Shown piece by piece: positions 7,109 to 14,622 of a DNA stretch of 16,549 nucleotides. The position numbers were made by a program, and so were the translations under genes. The stretch comes from Acidimicrobiia bacterium (GTDB taxonomy: Bacteria > Actinomycetota > Acidimicrobiia > Acidimicrobiales > Acidimicrobilacustridaceae). Position 1 is the first letter of the stretch. Each line of letters begins with the position of its first letter. Under the pieces are notes generated by a model. It saw only the letters and a program-made list of their open reading frames with translations, made no database searches and had not been told where the DNA came from. Location: contig JAEMTX010000002.1 in the NCBI GenBank assembly GCA_016462055.1, forward strand, positions 13,817 through 30,365. Direction: 5' to 3'.

Positions 7109-7930
7109 TCACGCCTCGGCGTGTACCGCGGCGGTTAAGGCGCCCCACTGGACGATGTCGAGGCGCTCAGGGCGATCTGATGGGTCAATCCCTGCGGCCT
7201 CGAACTGCTCGGGTGTGACTTTGGTCGAAAGCGACCGACGCAGCATCTTTCGTCGTTGACCGAATGCAGTGCGCACAAGATCCATCAGTGCATCGTGATC
7301 GACGTTGACGATGGGTTCAGATCGGCGCTGGATCCGAACCATTACCGATTCAACCCTCGGTTGAGGAATAAACACCGTGGCCGGGATTCTGGCCACAACG
7401 GAAGCCGTCGCCCAGAGGGCCAACTTCACCGAAGGAATGCCGTAGGTGCCATCGCCAGCGCCAGCGGCGAGGCGCTCGCCAACTTCGCGCTGAACCATGA
7501 CAAGCATCGTTTGGATCTGCGGAACGTCATCGAGCAGGTCAAGAACGATCGTCGTGGCAACGTTGTAAGGAAGATTGGCCACAAGATTCCAGACGCGATC
7601 TGCTGGCAAGACCTCGGCCCAATCAAGTTCGAGCGCATCGCCGTGCACGACGCGCACTCCGAGTGGCTCGACGGTTTCCGCAAGAACAGGAAGCAAATGA
7701 CGATCGAGTTCAACCGCAACAACGTTTGCGCCAGTCGCCGCGAGTTCCGTCGTAAGCGAACCAACGCCTGGACCAATTTCGACAACGTTCGTAGTCGTAT
7801 CAATTTCGGCGAGTCGGACAATGCGCCGCACCGTGTTTGGGTCCGCGAGAAAATTCTGCCCGAGCGCGCGACTTGGTTCGAGTCCGTGGCGCTCGAGTAG
7901 TTCCGTGATGTCACGACGCGTGAGTGTCAT
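7109..7930 (-). CDS. rsmA: 16S rRNA (adenine-N6,N6) dimethyltransferase
   Basis: 273 residues, usual length. RsmA/KsgA dimethylates two adjacent adenines in helix 45 of 16S rRNA, using S-adenosylmethionine, late in 30S assembly. Motifs: LGQNFL (23-28), VVEIGPGVGSLT (49-60, SAM binding), VVHGDALEL (94-102), VANLPYNVAT (117-126; the NLPY catalytic motif), VQREVGERL (146-154), FIPQPRVESVMVR (187-199) and FGQRRKMLRRSL (223-234). The ATG at 7930 has a GGTGA about 6 bases upstream. Between it and the rpf-like stop lies a small inverted repeat (7937-7942 with 7950-7955) whose downstream arm includes this ribosome-binding region. ispE follows after 4 bases. Confidence 0.96.
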   Translation of the reverse strand: MTLTRRDITELLERHGLEPSRALGQNFLADPNTVRRIVRLAEIDTTTNVVEIGPGVGSLTTELAATGANVVAVELDRHLLPVLAETVEPLGVRVVHGDALELDWAEVLPADRVWNLVANLPYNVATTIVLDLLDDVPQIQTMLVMVQREVGERLAAGAGDGTYGIPSVKLALWATASVVARIPATVFIPQPRVESVMVRIQRRSEPIVNVDHDALMDLVRTAFGQRRKMLRRSLSTKVTPEQFEAAGIDPSDRPERLDIVQWGALTAAVHAEA

Positions 7931-7960
7931 ACGGTCACCGCGAACCTTCCGCGGTCATCG

Positions 7961-8671
7961 TCACCCGCAGATGCCGCCCCATGGAGCACTACCAGAGACC
8001 CGATACAGCGCCGCTGCGATGGTGTCCTGATCGGCTGGCGACGCTTGATTCGGAGGGACACCGACAAGGTCGTGTCGTCCGATTCGGCTCGCCATGGAGT
8101 CCCAACCGCCTTGATAGATCTGATAGGCCCCCAAAAAGGTTCCGCTGGGATCGGAGGCGCTGTAGTTGCCGCGAGATTCACGTTGGCGCACGCAGGCCAA
8201 AAATGCCGCTTCAGACTGCACGACCGGCGCAACTGTGGTCGCTGGACGAGGGGCGGTCGTGGTGGGTGCAACCGCCCGAGGGGCAACTTTGGCGACAGGC
8301 GCGGCAGTCGTCGAGGGTACGGGCGCAGCGACGACAGCCGGAATCGTCACGGCAACCGTCGTGGCTGTTGTGTCTTCAGTCGACGGCACTGCAGACACCA
8401 CAAGACTTGAGTCCGACGACGATGGCTCAGCCGCTCCACTCGAGGACGATCCTTGAATCACATCAAGCATCAAGAGCGGCAAACACGCGAGCGTGACAAC
8501 GAGTGCAATCAGCAGTCGGCGTTGCGTCGGGTGAACGGTGGAGTTCAGAGCTGCATCCTTCGTCGAGCAATAGATCCTGGAGACGAACGGAGGAAGCCCT
8601 GCGCTTGCGCACAGTGCAAACTCCGCCCGGAGCCGTCTGAAGAACCTAGGAGGGTCGTCCGGGACCCGCAA
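7961..8671 (-). CDS. Rpf-like / lytic transglycosylase-type wall protein, membrane-anchored
   Basis: 236 residues from a TTG start that is uncertain. One hydrophobic segment at 52-72 (LLIALVVTLACLPLLMLDVI) acts as a signal or anchor; a Thr/Ala/Pro/Ser-rich linker covers about 75-150; the C-terminal domain (155-236) is lysozyme-like: FLACVRQRESRGNY with predicted catalytic Glu165, GTFLGAYQIYQGGWDSMA, DQDTIAAALYRV and terminal WGGICG. Cys160 and Cys235 could form a disulfide at the domain edges, as in Rpf domains. Expected role: cleavage of peptidoglycan outside the cell, linked to resuscitation or growth. It has the position of rpfB in the tatD-rpfB-ksgA-ispE order but lacks the DUF348/G5 parts of RpfB. 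No ATG or GTG in frame precedes the hydrophobic segment. Confidence 0.8.
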   Translation of the reverse strand: MRVPDDPPRFFRRLRAEFALCASAGLPPFVSRIYCSTKDAALNSTVHPTQRRLLIALVVTLACLPLLMLDVIQGSSSSGAAEPSSSDSSLVVSAVPSTEDTTATTVAVTIPAVVAAPVPSTTAAPVAKVAPRAVAPTTTAPRPATTVAPVVQSEAAFLACVRQRESRGNYSASDPSGTFLGAYQIYQGGWDSMASRIGRHDLVGVPPNQASPADQDTIAAALYRVSGSAPWGGICG

Positions 8672-8760
8672 CTATTCAGAGCAACTGAGACACCCGCCGT
8701 TCAGATGCGCGTAACCCCTGTTCAGCCGATCGCCACGAGTTGTCCACAACAGCCCGACCT
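8672..8760. other. 89-bp spacer between tatD and rpf-like gene
   Basis: No gene seen. It would hold the leader and perhaps a promoter of the rpf-like gene (minus strand). I see no convincing -10/-35 pair or Shine-Dalgarno, which leaves the start of the downstream gene open. Confidence 0.4.
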
Positions 8761-9543
8761 CTATGGGAGATCGCGTTCTCCCTGCTCGGGGAGCCGATAG
8801 ACCATCGCGGCATTTCTCCATGTGACATCTGCCACATCTGCCACCGGAATGTGCTTCGCATCGGCAATTGCCGTTCCCACAAAGGGAACGAGCGCCGGGC
8901 GATTCGGTTTTCCACGATGAGGAACCGGGGCCAAAAACGGTGAATCGGTCTCTACGAGGAGTCGATCGAGGGGGCAAAGGGTGGCTGCCTCAAGCACTTC
9001 AGGCGCACCAGGGAACGTAACGATGCCACTAAAGGAAAGCCATGCCCCGAGATCGAGGCACTTCTGCGCTTCCTCGGGACCACCGGTGAAGCAGTGGATC
9101 ACGGTTCGATCGGGTACGCCTTCGCTTGCGAACATCGCGAATGTGTCGTCCCACGCCTCTCGCGTGTGCACCACTAACGCCAAGTCATGTTTTTTCGCCA
9201 ACGCAATCTGCTCTGCAAAAACCGCTCGTTGCACCTCACGCGGCGAATGGTCGTAGTGGTAGTCAAGACCGCACTCCCCTACAGCGACCACCTTCGGATC
9301 AGCGAGAAGTTCGGCGATGCCATCGATGCCACCCGATGCATCGTGCGGATGCACGCCGGCGGTGGCCCAGACTCCGTCATAGGCACTCGCAACTTCGACC
9401 GCGAGTTTCGATGATGCGAGATCGCAACCGACCGTGATCATTCGCATGACACCCGCTTCATGGGCATCAGCAATCGTGGCAGCGGCCTCGGGCCATTTAT
9501 CGGAACCATCACCGAGGTGGCAGTGATCATCTGTCCAGCGCAT
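8761..9543 (-). CDS. tatD: TatD-family metal-dependent hydrolase/DNase
   Basis: 260 residues. TIM-barrel metallohydrolase of the TatD family (3'-5' DNase activity in characterised members; other roles reported). Metal ligands visible: DDHCHL (His7, His9), VGECGLDYHYD (Glu90), LVVHTREA (His126), VIHCFTGG (His150) and LLVETDSPFL (Asp200). The frame extends 17 codons upstream into metG, but the ATG at 9543 is chosen: it has GGAG at 9549-9552 with a 5-base spacer, follows the metG TGA by 10 bases, and begins right at the conserved DxHCH motif. Part of the metG-tatD-rpf-rsmA-ispE order. Confidence 0.93.
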   Translation of the reverse strand: MRWTDDHCHLGDGSDKWPEAAATIADAHEAGVMRMITVGCDLASSKLAVEVASAYDGVWATAGVHPHDASGGIDGIAELLADPKVVAVGECGLDYHYDHSPREVQRAVFAEQIALAKKHDLALVVHTREAWDDTFAMFASEGVPDRTVIHCFTGGPEEAQKCLDLGAWLSFSGIVTFPGAPEVLEAATLCPLDRLLVETDSPFLAPVPHRGKPNRPALVPFVGTAIADAKHIPVADVADVTWRNAAMVYRLPEQGERDLP

Positions 9544-9548
9544 CGTTA

Positions 9549-9552
9549 CTCC
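9549..9552 (-). promoter_or_regulatory. Shine-Dalgarno deciding the tatD start
   Basis: GGAG on the minus strand, 5 bases before the ATG at 9543 and just after the metG stop (TGACGGAGTAACGATG). This favours the short tatD start over the upstream in-frame codons. Confidence 0.8.
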
Positions 9553-9553
9553 G

Positions 9554-11071
9554 TCAACCGACCGATGGCTTTGCCATGCGCGGGAACAGGCCATCGCCCT
9601 TTACGACGGGACGACCACCGAGATACCCGCCCCACTTCGCTCCGGCGACGCCAGCATCGGCCGGTGAGCCGGACAATCCGATTCGTTTCCATATCTGCCC
9701 ACACGTCGCGGGCATTGCCGGTGTGGCCAAGATCGAAACGATGCGCAGAACCTCGAGAGCATCGCCCATGACTGCATCAACTGCAGGACCTGGTTCCATC
9801 TTCCAAGGTTCATTGGCTTCAAGATGCGCGTTTGCCGCACCGACAAGACGCCATGTTGCTTCAAGCGCAATGCTCGGCGTCATGTTGTTCCAACCAGCGA
9901 TTGTGTCAGTCAACGATTGCGCCGCAATTGCCGCGAGCGGCGAATCTGCAGCAGGCGCAGAACCGATTCCTTCACATTTTTTGGCGACAACGGTGGCAAC
10001 TCGCGAGAGCAAATTACCGAGGTTGTTGGCGAGGTCAGCGTTGTAACGGGTGACCATCGATTCATAGGAGAAGTCTCCATCTGGACCAAATGGGTTGTCA
10101 CGCAGGAAGTGGTAGCGGAATCCGTCGACCCCAAAGTCAGCAACGAGATCAGCTGGGAAAATCTGATTGAGGCTGGTCTTCGACATTTTTTCGCCGCCGA
10201 CGAGCAAGAACCCGTGAACTCCCAGTTTCTTCGGCGGTTCTATGCCAGCGGCAAGGCACATGGCGGGCCAGTACACGCAGTGAAATCGAAGAATGTCTTT
10301 GCCAAGTAGATGGTGAACCTGTGGCCACCATTCGGCAAAGCGTTCGGGATCATCGCCGTAGCCCACTGCGGTCGCATAGTTAATGAGAGCGTCGTACCAG
10401 ACGTAAAAAACATGGCCCTCGTCCCATGGGACAGGGACTCCCCAAGAAATTGACGTGCGCGACACCGAAACGTCTTCAAGACCTTGCTTGATGATTCCCA
10501 GCGCTTCATTGCGCTTACCTTCAGGTTGCACACATCCCGGATTCGCGGCGTACCAATCAAGCAGGGGCTGTTCGAACTTCGACAGTTCGAAGAACCAATT
10601 GTCTTCTTCAAGCCACTCCACTGGTCGTCCGTGGATCGGACAGTTGCCATCGACCAGATCGGCTTCGTTGTAATAGGCCTCGCACGGAACGCAGTAGTGG
10701 CCGGAATAGGAACCTTTACGGATCCAACCATTATCAAAAATCGTCTGCATGAACTTCTGTACCGAAGTGATGTGCCGTGGCTCGGTGGTGCGAATGAAAT
10801 CGTCGTTGCTGATATTCAGCAGTTCCCAAACTTCCTTGAACCGAGCACTGGTTTGGTCAGCCTGTTCGAGCGGTGTGATCCCGTTGGCGTCGGCCGAACG
10901 CTGGATCTTGAGGCCATGTTCATCGGTGCCGGTCAAGAAGAAGGTGGGGTCGCCTGCCAACCGATGCCACCGAGCAAGCGCGTCTGCCGTCACCGTTGTG
11001 TAGGCATGCCCGATATGGGGCACATCGTTCACGTAATAGATGGGAGTGGTGACGTAGAAGGGTTCAGACAC
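9554..11071 (-). CDS. metG: Methionyl-tRNA synthetase
   Basis: 505 residues. Class I synthetase charging tRNA-Met. HIGH motif at 19-22 (PHIGHAYT), KMSKT at 295-299 in place of KMSKS, and a single zinc knuckle from Cys127, Cys130, Cys144 and His147 (YCVPCEAYYN...NCPIHGRPVEW). This one-knuckle layout, plus IRPEG-like VQPEGKRNE and SWGVPVPWD, follows the Thermus/mycobacterial type and not the longer E. coli type. The C-terminal anticodon-binding helices are present (EPWKM); no EMAP/Trbp111-like tail. The start is GTG with a weak upstream Shine-Dalgarno. It leads the tatD-rpf-rsmA-ispE series and lies 58 bases after the phosphotransferase gene. Confidence 0.96.
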   Translation of the reverse strand: MSEPFYVTTPIYYVNDVPHIGHAYTTVTADALARWHRLAGDPTFFLTGTDEHGLKIQRSADANGITPLEQADQTSARFKEVWELLNISNDDFIRTTEPRHITSVQKFMQTIFDNGWIRKGSYSGHYCVPCEAYYNEADLVDGNCPIHGRPVEWLEEDNWFFELSKFEQPLLDWYAANPGCVQPEGKRNEALGIIKQGLEDVSVSRTSISWGVPVPWDEGHVFYVWYDALINYATAVGYGDDPERFAEWWPQVHHLLGKDILRFHCVYWPAMCLAAGIEPPKKLGVHGFLLVGGEKMSKTSLNQIFPADLVADFGVDGFRYHFLRDNPFGPDGDFSYESMVTRYNADLANNLGNLLSRVATVVAKKCEGIGSAPAADSPLAAIAAQSLTDTIAGWNNMTPSIALEATWRLVGAANAHLEANEPWKMEPGPAVDAVMGDALEVLRIVSILATPAMPATCGQIWKRIGLSGSPADAGVAGAKWGGYLGGRPVVKGDGLFPRMAKPSVG

Positions 11072-11129
11072 AGTCCAAGGCTACGCAGGCTCACTGGCTC
11101 ACACGAACCACACGATCACATGCCTCGAA

Positions 11130-12113
11130 TTACTGACTCTCGAGCACCTCAAGCGCTCGGTTGAGAAATCCCATCGCTCCGGCTCCAACATCTTCGAGAT
11201 CGGGCCGTGACGGATCGTGCAGAGAGCGCTGGTAGATCCCTTCCAAGAGCACCGCCATACGGAAGTTATAGAGAATCTCGTAATACGCGAGGTCGCTGGG
11301 CATCTCAATCGAGCGGCGCGATTGGTAGCGAGCAATTAGTTCGTGGCGACGGGGCCAACCGGGCGCAGCGGTCGCCTTTCCCCAGATTTCGCAGAACCCG
11401 ATGAGATCAAGCAACGGATCGCCAATCGTTGCTGTTTCCCAATCGAGAATGGCTGTCACCCTGCCCGGCGATTCCGCTGCGATTAAAGCGTTGAACATAT
11501 GGAAATCGCCATGCATGAGCGATGGTTGGTATGTGTCGGGGATGTTGGAAGAGAGAAACGATGTGACGCTCTTGAGTCGCGGCAATTCGCGTCCCTCGTA
11601 CGAAACTAATTGCGAGGTCCAACGCTGAACCTGACGTTCGTGGAATCCATCCGGCTTACCGAAATCGGCCAAACCGTTCGATTTCCAATCGAAGTCATGC
11701 AGCGCAGCAAGCGCGTCGACCATCGCAAACGCAACGCTCGGCTGATCTTCCGCGGTGAATTGCTCAGGCAACGGTGGCGCAGGGTTGATCCCTTCAACCT
11801 GCTGCATCAAGAAGAATGTGCACCCAAGAACGTCGCGGTCTTCACAAAGCGCCACGGTCTCGGGATGAGGCACGGGCGAACCATTCAGCGCATCAAGAAT
11901 TCGAAATTCACGGTGCATTCCTTCGTCTGCACGTTCAATGGCAACGAGCGCGGGCCGGCGAAGCACCCAACGAGATCCGCCGCGGTGAATGGTGAACATC
12001 GCGTTCGATCGACCAGACGTGAGCGGCGCAACCGTTATCGATTTTCCGACTTCTAGGCCAAGACCATCAAGCCAAACGCCAAGGCGCTCGACATCGACAA
12101 GTTCCTCGCTCAC
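11130..12113 (-). CDS. APH-family phosphotransferase (ACAD10/11-kinase-like)
   Basis: 327 residues. Aminoglycoside phosphotransferase-fold small-molecule kinase. Brenner-type catalytic loop SLMHGDFHMFNAL (HGD-H-N at 201-208) and the metal-binding ILDWETATIGDPLLDL (222-237). Front part has LTSGRSNAMF as nucleotide-binding loop and WVLRRP with the probable ATP-contacting Arg/Lys position. A longer frame exists to 12305, but the GTG at 12113 overlaps the SDR TGA (GTGA) and matches the family N-terminus. This subfamily often sits among acyl-CoA dehydrogenases and SDRs in actinobacteria and is related to the kinase part of ACAD10/11, which acts on hydroxyacyl substrates. Antibiotic resistance is unlikely. 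Substrate unknown. Confidence 0.85.
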   Translation of the reverse strand: MSEELVDVERLGVWLDGLGLEVGKSITVAPLTSGRSNAMFTIHRGGSRWVLRRPALVAIERADEGMHREFRILDALNGSPVPHPETVALCEDRDVLGCTFFLMQQVEGINPAPPLPEQFTAEDQPSVAFAMVDALAALHDFDWKSNGLADFGKPDGFHERQVQRWTSQLVSYEGRELPRLKSVTSFLSSNIPDTYQPSLMHGDFHMFNALIAAESPGRVTAILDWETATIGDPLLDLIGFCEIWGKATAAPGWPRRHELIARYQSRRSIEMPSDLAYYEILYNFRMAVLLEGIYQRSLHDPSRPDLEDVGAGAMGFLNRALEVLESQ

Positions 12114-12865
12114 GAACCGCCACCATCGAGATTGATGAGTGCACCGGTCATATACGACGAGGCATCGGAAGCCAACAGCAGCGCAGTTCCAACGATCTCT
12201 TCGGGCTGTCCTATATGACCGACAGTGATCATCTTCGCGACGTGTTCGGCCGCTTCGGGGGTCGGGATTGCCTTGCTGAAGCTGTCGGTAATAAAGGGAC
12301 CGCACACAATTGCGTTCACTCTGATGCCGCGCGGCCCGAACTCTTGCGCAGTCGCCTGAGTTATTGCGTTGAGAGCAGCCTTCGAGCCGGCGTACACGAC
12401 AGTGAAAGGCGAAGGTCGCTGCGAGGCTTTCGTGCTGATGTTGATGATCGATCCGCCAGCGGGCATGTGCTCGGCCGCCATCGCCATCAACCTCAACGGA
12501 CCTTTGACATTCACCCCAAAGGTCTTGTCGAACAGTTCTTCGGTGACTCCAGCGAGCGACGGTGGAACCGGAGCGATGCCAGCGTTGTTCACCAAGATGT
12601 CGATCTTGCCGAACTCCGCCATCGCTGCAGCAATCAGAGCGTCACACTGGCCCCAGTCCGCCACATGACACGCGACTGCGAGTGCTCGGCGACCTTTCGC
12701 TCTGATCTGTTGGGCAACTTCTTCGCACGCGTCGACGCGTCGGCTTGAAACAACAACGTCGGCGCCGGCGTCGGCAAACCCCAACGCCATCGCACGCCCA
12801 AGGCCCTTACTAGCGCCAGTTATTACCGCGACCTTGCCGGTGAGATCGAACAGCGCACTTGCCAC
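12110..12865 (-). CDS. Short-chain dehydrogenase/reductase
   Basis: 251 residues, classical SDR length. NAD(P)-binding TGASKGLG (16-23), NNAG (93-96), catalytic Ser144, Tyr158 and Lys162 (YAGSK), and C-terminal MTGALINLDGGGS. SRR at 41-43 after the second strand would accommodate NADP(H). The frame is open to 12988, but I choose GTG at 12865: it is one base after the MBL-gene TGA (TGAAGTG) and gives the normal N-terminus before FDLTGKVAVITG. An ATG at 12910 is the alternative, overlapping the previous gene by 44 bases. Substrate is unknown; neighbours suggest a CoA thioester or hydroxylated lipid/xenobiotic intermediate. Confidence 0.88.
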   Translation of the reverse strand: MASALFDLTGKVAVITGASKGLGRAMALGFADAGADVVVSSRRVDACEEVAQQIRAKGRRALAVACHVADWGQCDALIAAAMAEFGKIDILVNNAGIAPVPPSLAGVTEELFDKTFGVNVKGPLRLMAMAAEHMPAGGSIINISTKASQRPSPFTVVYAGSKAALNAITQATAQEFGPRGIRVNAIVCGPFITDSFSKAIPTPEAAEHVAKMITVGHIGQPEEIVGTALLLASDASSYMTGALINLDGGGS

Positions 12866-12866
12866 T

Positions 12867-13727
12867 TCAGAAGCCTTCTTCGCTACTGGCTTCGAATTGC
12901 CATTGACCATCTCGTTGAACGATGTGACCAGCGCTCGGCGCCGCGTAATGGGTTCCGAGGATGAGCGTGCCCGTATCGCCATGTTCATCGCGCATCCGGC
13001 GGCGAGTCTCGGCGCCCATTGGTCCGTCCCAATCGCCGCTCATGCCCCAGTCCGGTTCGGCCCATTGCACCGGATGATGCGTGGCATCGCCCGTGATGAG
13101 CGCTCGCTCACCGTTCGATTCGATGACGACCGACATGTGCCCAGGCGAATGACCATGGGTCGGCACAAACCTGATTTCGCTCGTGACCCGATGATCGGGA
13201 TCGACGAGATCGACAAGTCCTGCGTCGACGACGGGCGCAACGGTGTCGGGAAGGTTCCAGGCGTAACCACCCGGTTCGGCCATCCACGCGTCATATTCGG
13301 CGCGACAAAAGAGATAGCGAGCATTCGGGAATGTCGGCACCCACTTGCCCTCCTCAAGCCGCGTGTTCCATCCGACGTGATCGAAATGCAGGTGCGTGCA
13401 ACACACGATGTCGATCGACTCAATAGGGAAACCTGCTGCGGCGAGTCGCTTCAGAAAGGCGGGATCGCCAGTGAAGCCTGGGAGTCCGGCCATGTCTCGA
13501 TCGCCTACGCATGTATCAACGATGATTCGAAGTCCATCACTTTCAACCACAAACGCGTGAATCGAGAGGTCGGTGTTGCCCTCGTCATCAATGAAATGGG
13601 GCATAAGCCAAGAAAGGTGCGGTGCAAGTGCTTCCTCGGTCGCAGCGGGAAGCAACCCCTTCAGGGGCAACTCTTGTTCAAGTTCCACAACCTTCGTGAC
13701 AGTGACGTCACCGATTTTCCAGCGCAT
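12867..13727 (-). CDS. MBL-fold metallohydrolase
   Basis: 286 residues. Metallo-beta-lactamase fold with the dinuclear metal set: CTHLHFDHVGWN (His112, His114, Asp116, His117), PTHGHSPGHMSV (His191 or His193), ITGDATHHP (Asp214) and LGTHYA (His260). The layout resembles the quorum-quenching-lactonase/AidA-like or methyl-parathion-hydrolase-like branch of actinobacterial hydrolases; the substrate is not readable and could be an ester, lactone or thioester. No signal peptide. The ATG at 13727 has a strong GAGGGGGAG. It is the first gene of the MBL-SDR-APH series and is divergent from the enoyl-CoA hydratase-family gene. Confidence 0.88.
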   Translation of the reverse strand: MRWKIGDVTVTKVVELEQELPLKGLLPAATEEALAPHLSWLMPHFIDDEGNTDLSIHAFVVESDGLRIIVDTCVGDRDMAGLPGFTGDPAFLKRLAAAGFPIESIDIVCCTHLHFDHVGWNTRLEEGKWVPTFPNARYLFCRAEYDAWMAEPGGYAWNLPDTVAPVVDAGLVDLVDPDHRVTSEIRFVPTHGHSPGHMSVVIESNGERALITGDATHHPVQWAEPDWGMSGDWDGPMGAETRRRMRDEHGDTGTLILGTHYAAPSAGHIVQRDGQWQFEASSEEGF

Positions 13728-13729
13728 AG

Positions 13730-13738
13730 CTCCCCCTC
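13730..13738 (-). promoter_or_regulatory. Shine-Dalgarno of the MBL gene
   Basis: GAGGGGGAG on the minus strand, ending 2 bases before the ATG, with the core AGGGGG about 5-8 bases away. It is among the strongest in the window. Confidence 0.7.
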
Positions 13739-13831
13739 GTTTGGCTCAAGTGTGGCTCACCCCGCCGAAGGTTTCGACTTGTTCGCCCGGATCGGCAGAG
13801 TCGGCAAGACTGCGACGACTCGCACGCTGCC

Positions 13832-13839
13832 AGGGGGAA
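13832..13839 (+). promoter_or_regulatory. Shine-Dalgarno deciding the enoyl-CoA hydratase-family start
   Basis: AGGGGGAA lies 2 bases before the ATG at 13842, with the GGGGG core about 5 bases away. It supports 13842 as the start; the frame is open about 1 kb further upstream, opposite the MBL gene, with no family similarity. Confidence 0.75.
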
Positions 13840-13841
13840 CC

Positions 13842-14621
13842 ATGAGTGGACAGGTCCGACTCGAGATTGATGGCCCAATCGCCGTCATCACCAACGACAA
13901 CCAAGAGAAGCGAAACGCCTTCTCTGACGACATGGACAAGCAGTTGTTCGACATTCTCGGAGAACTTCGCGCCACACCTGACGTTCGAGCAGTTATCTGG
14001 CGAGGCGAAGGCCATTCGTGGTCGTCAGGTCGAGATGTTGGTTCCATCGGCAACGACACCACCGGCCTTACACATCACGAATTAATGACCCGCGGCCACA
14101 AGGGCATCCAGCAGCTATTTGATCTCGATGCTCCCGTCATTGTCCCCATCCAAGGTTGGGCCATCGGCGGTTCCTTCCAGCGAGCTCTTCTGTGCGACAT
14201 TCGTATCGCTGCTGAAGATGCGAAATTCATGCTTCCCGAAGCAGGCCACGGGGTCATCCCTGACACTGGCGGTGTTGGTCGACTCTTCCAAATGTGTGGG
14301 CACGGTGTCGTAAGCGACATGGTGCTCACCGGACGGTCGCTTAACGCGCAAGAGGCGCTCGCTCTTGGCATCGTGTCGCGCGTCGTGACTCGCGAGGAAC
14401 TCGACGACACCGCCATGGAGATGGCACTGAAGATCGCCGCGTCACCTGCGGTCACGATCAAGTTGGCCCGTCGCGTCATTCAACATCTCGCTCAGCCTGA
14501 AATCACGACCTCGATGGCCGATGAACTGATTTACCAAACCTTCCTTAATAAGTCCGAGGATTACGCCGAGTTCCGCGCTGCTCGCGCCGAAGATCGCGCA
14601 CCCAACTACCGCGGGAGCTGA
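13842..14621 (+). CDS. Enoyl-CoA hydratase/isomerase-family protein with altered active site
   Basis: 259 residues, usual for the crotonase family. Features: ITNDNQEKRNAFSDDM (16-31), the oxyanion-hole region EGHSWSSGRDV (56-66), GWAIGGSFQRALLCD (105-119) and LPEAGHGVIPDTGGVGRL (131-148). In rat enoyl-CoA hydratase the catalytic glutamates are Glu144 (GGGxELA) and Glu164 (PE). Here the first position is Gln113 and the second Glu133; Asp141 sits where dienoyl-CoA isomerase has Asp204. A plain hydratase is therefore doubtful, and an isomerase or other crotonase-fold reaction on a CoA thioester is possible. Followed after one base by a dienoyl-CoA reductase-like SDR. Confidence 0.88.
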   Translation: MSGQVRLEIDGPIAVITNDNQEKRNAFSDDMDKQLFDILGELRATPDVRAVIWRGEGHSWSSGRDVGSIGNDTTGLTHHELMTRGHKGIQQLFDLDAPVIVPIQGWAIGGSFQRALLCDIRIAAEDAKFMLPEAGHGVIPDTGGVGRLFQMCGHGVVSDMVLTGRSLNAQEALALGIVSRVVTREELDDTAMEMALKIAASPAVTIKLARRVIQHLAQPEITTSMADELIYQTFLNKSEDYAEFRAARAEDRAPNYRGS

Positions 14622-14622
14622 C

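Larger units (their letters stand above)
13728..13841. promoter_or_regulatory. Divergent promoter region with dyad
   Basis: 114 bases between the divergent MBL and enoyl-CoA hydratase-family genes. It must hold at least one promoter for each side unless one series is read from outside. A dyad GAGTCG (13798-13803) / CGACTC (13816-13821) with a 12-base spacer is a possible regulator site. No clear -35/-10 pair was found by eye. Confidence 0.5.

Noticed and set aside
7256..7900. Long open frame on the plus strand opposite rsmA (214 codons)
   Set aside because: Antisense shadow of rsmA with Arg/Asn-rich sequence and no domain pattern.
11130..12113. Aminoglycoside resistance gene
   Set aside because: The APH fold is shared by many kinases; the context with SDR and MBL genes and the DWE-TIGDP motif fits the ACAD10/11-like metabolic kinases.
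12114..12305. N-terminal extension of the phosphotransferase
   Set aside because: It overlaps the end of the SDR gene in another frame and is Arg/Cys-rich; GTG at 12113 overlaps the SDR stop and fits the family start.
12834..13841. Upstream extension of the crotonase-family frame
   Set aside because: It runs antisense to the MBL gene, has no family similarity, and a strong Shine-Dalgarno sits at 13832-13839 before the real ATG.
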